Shown: positions 57,007 through 64,000 of the stretch, piece after piece
How the letters are laid out: every line of letters begins with the position of its first letter
Position numbering within the stretch: the stretch's first letter is position 1
NCBI GenBank assembly: GCA_037127315.1
Contig: JBBBDQ010001122.1
Location: forward strand, 6,569,501 to 6,633,500
Length of the DNA: 64,000 nucleotides
DNA from: Ascarosepion bandense
Taxonomy: Eukaryota > Mollusca > Cephalopoda > Sepiida > Sepiidae
Direction: 5' to 3'
The notes under the pieces: generated by a model
What the model saw: only the letters and a program-made list of their open reading frames with translations
Database searches by the model: none
Told to the model about the DNA's origin: nothing
Program-made: the position numbers and the translations under genes

Positions 57007-57087
<81 letters not shown>
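57007..57087. repeat. (CA)n microsatellite, 80 bp
   Basis: The longest pure CA run in the window, followed by a short TA run and the dispersed repeat shared with 47.35-47.73 kb. Confidence 0.95.
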
Positions 57088-57097
<10 letters not shown>

Positions 57098-57428
57098 TAA
57101 CACGTGCATGACCATGATAATATAAAAAATTCCAGTATGAGTATGAACGGATTTTATTAAAAATAAGCAGACACAATATTTGCAATTTATTTAATCTGAG
57201 ATCTCTAAAAGAAAATTTGCTGCCTAAATACACAAATTTTAAAATATATATACGAATGTGCACTGATCTAGTTTTATTATGAACCCCCCCCCCAAACCCT
57301 AAGAAATTAAACAATCAATCAATATATATATATATAAATAAATACTGTCAAAAAATACATTTTTAAACTTACAACATTTTAGTAGTTTTTCCTATACATA
57401 TTAAGACAGTATACGTGGATCATCATTA

Positions 57429-57472
<44 letters not shown>

Positions 57473-57615
57473 GTACAGAGGATGTGAGGGTAAATTCTCG
57501 CAATAATATTTTTCAATTCTGCGTATGCAGTTTGTTTATTTATTTTGTCGACTGCCCTATTTAGTATGGTCAGTTGGGCACTGTCTGTGAGAAAAAAGTA
57601 CCATGACACAGTTCA

Positions 57616-57909
57616 GTCAGTCAGTTAAGTGCCATACGTGATACATGCTTTTGGTGATCATGTCTCGAAAGGGACATGACTGACTTGACAGAAGATTATC
57701 CCGCAGTAGGTTGCCATTGCTTTCTGCGATAGACTGGTTGCCAAGCAGGCTATAGAACTTAATCTGTCCTGTTATTTAACCATAACAGGAGGGAAGAGGG
57801 AAGAGACGGATTAATACCTTTCCCAAGGGTATTTATGCGTAAGTGAATGCCATGAATTCAACTGGAATTCGAACACAGATCCCCGATTTGTCGTTCCGAG
57901 TCGATATCC
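57616..57909 (-). mobile_element. SINE A with 10-bp target-site duplication
   Basis: Flanked by ACACAGTTCA at 57606-57615 and 57910-57919. Body and hairpin are present; the A-box end of the head is missing, so it is slightly 5' truncated. Confidence 0.75.
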
Positions 57910-58435
57910 ACACAGTTCATTCCGCTAGAAATTTGGAAATGCTGTACTGCTTCACATTCGTGCCAGAAGCTTTGGATAGACACCCAAAAATTTCAGTTTG
58001 TGTGTCAATCTGAGGATAGTGTAGAGAATTCGGAAACAGTTGGATGAGTTTAATGATGATTAAGAAGGTACGCCATCTCGGAAACTCAATCTGATTGTTC
58101 TGATTAGAAATGAACTTCCAAATTTGTTGGTGAGAACCTCAGACTCAAGGTGAAGGCCTTTATCAAGTTCCATGAGGAAGTAGTGCTGCCCTGGTTCAAG
58201 TGGGTAGCTGCTGGAAGACCCTATGTCTGGCAACAGGGGCTCTGCACTATGCCACAAAAGCAGGAGAAAAGAGTCATGACTCGCAGGAAATTTTTGTGAC
58301 TACATCACCCCTTACATCCATCCATCTAACTCCCCAGACTGCAACCCCTTGTTTATTTTGCATGGTGCGCAGTTGAGCAAAAGACCAATAAAACCCCTTG
58401 TAAAACCAAAGAAAAATTGAAGACAAGGATTTTTA

Positions 58436-58627
58436 AAAAATCTTATCATCCCGAGCAAGGCGGTAACGCCACTGAAGTGCAGGGGGCTACGTAATAGTGA
58501 AAAGATCAAAAAAGAGAAAGCCGGAAACCGTATCCTAAACAGGGAACAAGGGATGAGCCTCTTCACCTGTTCAATAGACATGGGTGGAGTTTGAACCGGG
58601 CGATAGCTAGATCTATCTACTCCAATT
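58436..58627 (-). mobile_element. LINE A 3' tail plus 108-bp module
   Basis: Same arrangement as 40-245: tail (CCTTGCTCGGGATGATAAG on the minus strand), the CACTTCAGTGGCGTTACCG stretch, then one 108-bp module. The module contains GGTTCAAACTCC, which vaguely resembles a B box, so a LINE-tail-sharing SINE is possible. Confidence 0.55.
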
Positions 58628-58671
58628 GAAAAAAAAAACAAAAAAAACAAAGTGAGAAGATTGGTAAAGAG

Positions 58672-59010
58672 AAAGCCGGAAAGCACATCCTAAACAGGGA
58701 ACAAGAGATGGGCCTCTTAACCTGTTCAATAGACATGGGTGGAGTGTGAACCGAGCGATAGATAGATCTATCTACTCCTAAAGCCGGAAACCACATCCTA
58801 AACAGGGAACAAGGGATGAGCCTCTTAACCTGTTCAATAGACATGGGTGGAGTGTGAACCGAGCGATAGATAGATCTATCTACTCCTAAAGCCGGAAACC
58901 GCATCCTAAACAGGGAACAAGGGATGAGCCTCTTAACCTGTTCAATAGACATGGGTGGAGTGTGAACCGAGCGATAGATAGATCTATCTACTCCAATTAG
59001 ATCTATCTAC
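58672..59010 (-). repeat. 108-bp tandem repeat, three copies
   Basis: Copies start at 58672, 58780 and 58888 and end in CGATAGATAGATCTATCTAC. They are almost identical. Because 108 is divisible by three, the minus strand stays open with a 36-residue periodic frame (MSIEQVKRLI...). It is not a gene. Confidence 0.85.
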
Positions 59011-59166
59011 TCCAATTCACCAATTTAAATAAGGAGGTCGTCGAGAAGAGTTACAGGAGATTCTAGAGTCGTCTAGAGTCCTTGTATGAATCTAATAACA
59101 TTTCTACTACAACTTATCTAGTACTTCGATTACATTTATAAAGTTTAGGTACCATAGTTAAGAGCT

Positions 59167-59422
59167 CTTCGAATTCCAGTTGAATCCATTGTATTCACTT
59201 ACGCGCAAATAACCTTGGGAATGGTATTAATCCGTCTCTTCCATCAAGTTATGGCTTAAGTAATAGGACAGATTGGATTCTATAGCCTTGGTTGGCAACC
59301 AGTTTACCGCAGAAAGCAATGTCCACCTACTGCGGGATAATTTTCTGTCAAGTCAGTCATGTCTATTTCGAGACATGATCGCCCAAAGCGTGTATCACGT
59401 ATGGCACTTAACTGACTGACTG
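59167..59422 (+). mobile_element. SINE A, 5' truncated, with 11-bp target-site duplication
   Basis: Flanked by AGTTAAGAGCT at 59156-59166 and 59423-59433. Starts within the B box (CGAATTCCAG) and runs to the 3' CTGACTG. Confidence 0.8.
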
Positions 59423-59479
59423 AGTTAAGAGCTAATCCGAATAGTTACTATGAAAATATTAGGTCGGTGCAAAAGTTCT

Positions 59480-59755
59480 TTTTTTTTTTTTTTTCAATCA
59501 TCTCACCCCAAGCAAGGCATTCCTCTGCCACTATTGCTAATGGGGCTACATAGGGGAAGGTAAAGAGAAAAAGTGGTTAGACATAGGGAATGTCAGGAGG
59601 AATGGGAGCAGGTTAGTGTGTTAGGAGGTGTCCATTGACCTTACATTTAAACTACTGGAGATTGTATCCGTCGGGGAAGCAATCGTGTGGAAGGGAATTC
59701 CACAGTCGGGAAGTGCGAGGAAAGAAACTGTTGGAGTAGAAGTAGTTTTTGCCGA
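59480..59755 (-). mobile_element. LINE A 3' end nested in the mariner terminal repeat
   Basis: Minus orientation: poly-T at the left, CCTTGCTTGGGGTGAGATGA tail, untranslated part and a short C-terminal coding piece. The mariner sequence resumes at TTTTTGCCGACTTAAAATTT. Confidence 0.7.
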
Positions 59756-59807
59756 CTTAAAATTTCATCTTGAAAATGAAAAACTGTGTGTTTTTGAAAA
59801 TCTTTAT

Positions 59808-60509
59808 TCATAATCCTTTGCTCTCTATAACTTGGTTCCATCTGTCAACGAACTTATAAATGCCTCGCTTGTAAAATTCTTTAGGTTTGGCTGTGAAATA
59901 TGAATCTAACTCATGTTCAATTTCCTCTCGTGATGTTAACCTAAGGTCATCTAAATAGTTTTGTAATCCTCGAAGTAAGTGATAATCCGAGGGAGCTAGG
60001 TCAGGAGAATATGCAGGATGGGCCAAGATTTCCCAACCAAATTCTCCTAGGAGATCTTTGGTCAGTAGTGCTGTGTGAGGACGAGCATTATCATGATGGA
60101 AGAAGACTCCCTTTCTGTTGACTAAAGAAGGCCGTTTCGGGTCAAAGCAGTTTTCAAACGACAAAGTTGGTCACAATAGAAACTAGCAGTAATGATATGA
60201 CTGTTGTCTAAAGGTTCGTAATGGATGATCCCTTCAATACCCCACCATATCGCTCAACATAATCTTTTTGGGATGGAGTCCTGTTCGCAGTTGCTGAACT
60301 GGTCGTTCTCCTCGATTTACCCACCACGTTTAACGTTATGGTAGAGAATTCACTTCTCATCACCTGTAACAAGCCAACCCAAAAATGGTGTCCGAAGGTT
60401 TCGTAAAAGCAAATGTTCGCAGTAAGAAACACGTTGCATTTGCATTGGAACCTCTGTGAAATTCATAGAGTAGAGCATGCCTAATGTGTTCTTTAGATGG
60501 AAAGAACAT
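59808..60509 (-). pseudogene. Mariner transposase, deleted and frameshifted
   Basis: The N-terminal piece IRHALLYEFHRGSNAN (about 60496-60450) is followed abruptly by CEHLLLRNLRTPFLGWLVTG, so roughly 120-130 residues are deleted. The first catalytic aspartate lies in VTGDEK, where the next tryptophan codon is a stop. The second is in VFFHHDNARPHTALL and the third in AYSPDLAPSDYHLLRGLQN. The spacing fits the mariner DD34D pattern. The last 118 codons (59808-60164) are open. Confidence 0.75.
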
Positions 60510-60699
60510 GGGTGAGAATATTGCAGAAAAATATGAATGGTGCTTTAATAATCTGAAAGAAAAAGTTATAAATTAATCATGGTGATATGTTTAAGCAATA
60601 ATAATATGCATTAAATAAATTACAATGATTTAAAATGCCCCTTTTACAAACCGGCAAAAACTTTTGAAACGACTTGATATTCATGGGAAAAGCTCAATT

Positions 60700-61075
60700 A
60701 AGCTACGTTAAGGCTGTGGGAAACTATCTAGCACGCCGCAATGAATTGACTTTCTTAGCAGCAGACTTAGCAATGGATTCAATATACTTTTCCACTTCAT
60801 ATTAGCCGAGAATGCGTAACGTGTTACTCTGATGGAGGTTAGCATTAGCCATGATGACAGGAGGTACGCAGGAGTCTTTCTGGTGATTAATAGAGAGCAG
60901 TTTTGTTTGGGAGGCGTTAAAATTAATAAGCCACTCCTTACCGAAGTTAGCAACAAAGTGTAGGTCATTTTATTTTTTAGATCCTCTGCTAATTTCACCT
61001 TATCGAATTGATCAGACTTATGGTTGTTCAAAGAATACTGTTCATCTTGTTGATCAAAAAATAACATCAACAGCA
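60700..61075 (-). mobile_element. LINE A RT fragment (region after the catalytic box)
   Basis: Mixed minus-strand frames read DKVKLAEDLKN, NFNASQTKLLSINHQKDS, PPVIMANANLHQ and YIESIAKSAAKKV. The last matches IESIAKSAAKKVGFL of the 24.7-kb copy. Two or more frameshifts are needed to link them. Confidence 0.6.
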
Positions 61076-61084
61076 GATAAGACT

Positions 61085-61260
61085 CATTATGAATGCTCCT
61101 GGTTCCTAGTCATGTGTTTTGTCATGTTGAAGAACAGAAGAATAGGGAAGGTGATGAGCGAATTCAAATCCTCAGTCACGCGCAGAAACGATTGAAACCA
61201 AGAATTCACGTGATGGAACATTGTCCTGATAAAACAAGTCCCATTTCGTCAGTTTTTTTT
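61085..61260 (-). pseudogene. Second mariner transposase, C-terminal fragment
   Basis: FYQDNVPSREFLVSIVSA contains the second catalytic aspartate in a QDN context; GFEFAHHLPYS follows. The DLAPSD block with the third aspartate is missing before a LFFNMTKHMT-like end. It continues the fragments at 61560-61750 and 62508-62790. Confidence 0.5.
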
Positions 61261-61274
61261 ATCGTTTAGTCATG

Positions 61275-61529
61275 TATATTCGTTGTGAACGAGAAATCGG
61301 AGAACCGAGTTCAAATTCCAGTTGAATTCGTTGTATTCACTTACGCGCAAATACCCTTGGGAAAGGTATTAATCCGTCTCTTCTTCCTCCAGCTATGGGT
61401 TAAATAACGTGACAGATTGGGTTCTATAGCCTTGGGTGGCAACCAATCTACCGCAGAAAGTAATGGCAACCTACTGTAGAAAAATATTCTGCCCAGTCAG
61501 CCATGTCAGCGTGTATCACTGAAATGAAC
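61275..61529 (+). mobile_element. SINE A with 8-bp target-site duplication, hairpin deleted
   Basis: Flanked by TAGTCATG at 61267-61274 and 61530-61537. The A box is missing and about 30 bases including the GAGACATG hairpin are deleted. It separates two parts of a mariner transposase. Confidence 0.75.
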
Positions 61530-61559
61530 TAGTCATGATAAAATTTCGTAGCAACTCAG

Positions 61560-61750
61560 CTAGTTGGGAATTGTACTCTCCGTTGACAATGTGGCTCTTT
61601 TATACAATGCCATTTGTATCTCAAAAACTGAGTCCATTCCCTTCCCTGTAGATGAAAAGACCTTGGTTTTTTGTTTAACAGGTGAGGAGGTGTTGTTTTC
61701 AATACAGGGTCTCCTTGTTTCCGGCTCAAAATGATGAACCATAAGTTAGG
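61560..61750 (-). pseudogene. Second mariner transposase, middle fragment
   Basis: MVHHFEPETRRPCIENNTSS followed by SPVKQKTKVFSSTGKGMDSV matches the region just after the first catalytic aspartate of SETMAR-like mariner transposases. The GDE(T) triad itself is lost or frame-shifted. Confidence 0.55.
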
Positions 61751-62086
61751 AAGGATTCAAAGAAACTAGTTGGATCTACCTCAAACCATGTCATACCCCC
61801 TTGTGTAAAGTAATTGAAACAATTGTTTGTTTCCTTTCTTCCACCATATGATCAGTGTCAGATCCACTAGAGTCGCAGGAAGCAATCGATTATTTTTTTT
61901 CCTCAGATTAGGTCATTTGCAGTAGTGTGCAGTAATATGAATCTATTTTCTGGGTGTATAATGAAATGTATTTGGCCTTGAAGAATATAGCGTCATCTGT
62001 TATTGCATCCGATTTTTATTCCGTCCAGACACTATTGTCTCACGTGTTGATAAGTTGTCCTTCGGCCATTGTCTGCGATGGACTTT

Positions 62087-62310
62087 ACTTCAAGGAAACG
62101 TTCGAAAATTGTTACGCTGCACAAACACACTGGTAAGCCTTACAGAGAGTTAGCGGATATTGTTAGTACCAGCCTTTCAATTGTCAGTCGGGTCATCAAG
62201 GCGAAGAAATGAACTGGATCCACCAGTCTAAAACGTAAAGTAAAATGTGGTCGGAAGAGAAAGAAAATGCCGAGAGACGACGTATTCGTGATCAAGTTAA
62301 GTGTGAAAGA
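62087..62310 (+). pseudogene. Tc1-like transposase N-terminal fragment
   Basis: VTLHKHTGKPYRELADIV, SLSIVSRVIKAKK, then a stop and KRKVKCGRKRKKMPRDDVFV form the paired helix-turn-helix and GRKRK linker of a Tc1-like transposase. It differs from the 53-kb element. No catalytic part follows. It lies between pieces of the second mariner in opposite orientation. Confidence 0.6.
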
Positions 62311-62507
62311 TCCTCTGAAGACGTTATTCGTTTTGTTTCAATTAATTTGCACAAATGTTTATGTGATCAGCCTGCGCGTTTTTGATCAGGCGTCAGAAGA
62401 CATGGCCTCCATCAAGCTTTGTCATGCAAAGTTCATTGTGAACAATATTCTTACCTTTCACGAGATAAGCTAATAGTATAAGTTATTTGTTTTATAGTGA
62501 ATCGCAC

Positions 62508-62790
62508 GTCATCATCTACCATGTGGTGAATATGATCAATGATTTAATGATTTTCTCTGGGGTGGTACTTGCAGGACGTCCAGATCTTGGGTCATCTTCA
62601 AGAGTCTCCCTCCTCCCCCTAAATTCAGCTGCCCTCTTTTGCACTGTTGATAAAGCTTAATCATCGTCTTCATCATCATGTAGCAACTGTGTCAGCATGA
62701 ATGTCCTCAGAGGGTAAACCCTTTTTCTGCAGGTACTCGATAACACCAAGATAACAGTTTTTTTTAAACATTTTCAAGAAAAGTCGCTGT
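62508..62790 (-). pseudogene. Second mariner transposase, N-terminal fragment
   Basis: Minus-strand frames give YLQKKGLPSEDIHADTVAT and, after a frameshift, RAAEFRGRRETLEDDPRSGR with PASTTPEKI. The LEDDPRSGRP block is a mariner hallmark. Confidence 0.6.
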
Positions 62791-63399
62791 ACTTTTAAAG
62801 TGTTCTTTGAACAGTCAGGTATAGTTTACATGGAAAGAAACAGTCCAGTTATAAATATGAACATTTGAAATGAGTTTGAGTTTGGGTTTGAATTTTGTTT
62901 AACGGCATATCAACCTCTGAGTTATTTAATGCCAAAAAAGTGGGGTCATAAGATATTTTTTTTCGTGTTCGGTTATAGTAAGAAGGTTGATTTAGTCTCG
63001 TTTTGATGAAATTTTTTTTATTTTATTTTAGAAAAATGAAGATGACTTTTAGTTTTGTATTCAAAACTTTATTGCTGGTAATAATTTTTTCCTTCAAAAA
63101 TGTGTTATGGTAATAATCTTTTTCTTCAAAAATGTATTGTTGGTAATATTTTTTCTTCAAAATGTATTTTTTCTATAAAAGTCTATTTTTATGTATATAT
63201 TTCTATAAAAGTCATTTAAAAATATTTTCATGGTGTTTTGACCCCAGTTTGAGGATTAACTATTTACCCATAGCTGAGACCCGAACAGGTGCTATCACTC
63301 CGGGTCAGAGTGGACCTGGAAACAACAGCAATTAAGAGGTGGTTTCATGCTCCTCACAACCTTCGAATCAGAGGCTTTGCTGCCGTCATACCCAAGACC

Positions 63400-64000
63400 A
63401 TGTGAAATGAATGCATGCAAGATTTCAAAGCTTTAGCAATAAACCTTCATAGTCAGCCTACGAACCTTGCAGTTCACCCTCGTAAAACTCTGAAACAGTT
63501 ACATTTATATTTGAAAGACAGGAAAATTTCATTAGAAACAAAGAAAAGAGTGCTGGATGGTTATGTGATATCTGTCCTTCTCTATGGAAGTGAATGCTGG
63601 AGGATCTCATCAAAGATGAAGGAAAGGTTTGATGCAGCAGGCATGTGGTTTTCAGAAGGATGCTGACGATACCATGGACAGAGCACGTGTGCAACGATGA
63701 GGTGTTGGAAAGGATGCAAACGAGAAGAAAACTGATACTAAATATCAAGAAGAGACATTTGTTCCTGCGACACGTAATGAGGAAGGAGATCCTGGAGAAC
63801 TTGATACTCACAGGTCGGAAAAATGGAAGGACAGACAAGGGAAAGCAGCACAAGATGTACTGTTTAGGTTTGAGCAAATGGTTGACAGAGCGGGGCTTGG
63901 AAGAGATACCAATAGAAAAATTATTGAGAGAGTCAAGAGACAGGGCCAAGTGGAAGTCCATGATCGCCTTCGCCCTGAGGATTTTCAATATTTTTATTTT
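63400..64000 (+). mobile_element. RTE-like LINE RT C-terminal region, runs off the right edge
   Basis: RKISLETKKRVLDGYVISVL, LLYGSECWRISSKMKERFDA are in the first frame to 63666. After a frameshift come IPWTEHVCNDEVLERM, FLRHVMRKEILENLILTGR, KWLTERGLEEIPIEKLL and DRAKWKSMIAFALRIF. This order is typical of the end of RTE-type non-LTR polyproteins. Only one clear frameshift is needed, so this is a fairly young copy, and its 3' end lies beyond the window. Confidence 0.7.

Larger units (their letters stand above)
59459..60678 (-). mobile_element. Mariner element with nested LINE A tail
   Basis: The left end TTAGGTCGGTGCAAAAGTT and the inverted right end (AAGTCGTTTCAAAAGTTTTT) are mariner-type terminal repeats. 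A LINE A tail (59480-59755) sits inside the left one. The transposase between is internally deleted and broken. Confidence 0.7.

Noticed and set aside
58617..58952. 111-residue frame with a 36-residue internal repeat
   Set aside because: It follows the 108-bp tandem repeat; no start context, no homologue recognised.

Overview
This window is eukaryotic intergenic or intronic DNA, most likely from a cephalopod mollusc and probably an octopus. It is AT-rich and loaded with dinucleotide and tetranucleotide microsatellites. It holds at least three families of tRNA-headed SINEs, several non-LTR retrotransposon families, Tc1/mariner relics, Helitron-like elements and Penelope-like debris. The octopus assignment is inferred from repeat style and was not tested against any database. 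No intact host protein-coding gene, rRNA or functional tRNA gene was recognised. Nearly all long open frames here are translated microsatellites or fragments of mobile elements.

Layout. 1-250: 3' end of a CR1/Jockey-like LINE (LINE A). 283-5590: a tandem array of Helitron-like elements, each followed by the same 134-bp spacer. 5.6-9.2 kb: LINE A scraps, a tRNA-headed SINE, a good hammerhead-ribozyme candidate, a dispersed unclassified repeat and a near-perfect hairpin. 9.2-10.8 kb: a long polypurine tract, then a punctuated GATA array. 11.6-15.0 kb: two fragments of a second LINE (LINE B) and a LINE A 3' end. 15.4-16.9 kb: a large foldback. 17-22 kb: hairpin modules, microsatellites and punctuated TATC arrays. 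23-29.8 kb: the best LINE A fragment (292 codons), other RT debris, a cluster of SINE A copies, and a LINE RT split by a SINE. 30-42 kb: ribozyme-like foldbacks, LINE B tails, Helitron copies and minisatellites. 43.5-45.1 kb: a higher-order CTTT array. 46-51.3 kb: Penelope-like RT and termini, then a 0.85-kb punctuated TATC array. 51.7-64 kb: SINE A copies, a Tc1-like transposon with a LINE A tail inside its left inverted repeat, a mariner with the same kind of insertion, a 108-bp tandem array, a second mariner broken by a SINE and a Tc1 fragment, and an RTE-like RT running off the right edge.

No genes act together here. The story is one of nested insertion: LINE A tails landed inside DNA-transposon ends, and SINE A copies with clear target-site duplications landed inside LINEs and mariners. 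The most rewarding signals are the self-cleaving-ribozyme-like modules near Penelope-type debris, the Helitron tandem array, and tetranucleotide arrays at distant loci that share a spacer motif. Two stretches with good splice-site context (33.0 and 20.6 kb) are the only candidates for host exons, and both are weak.
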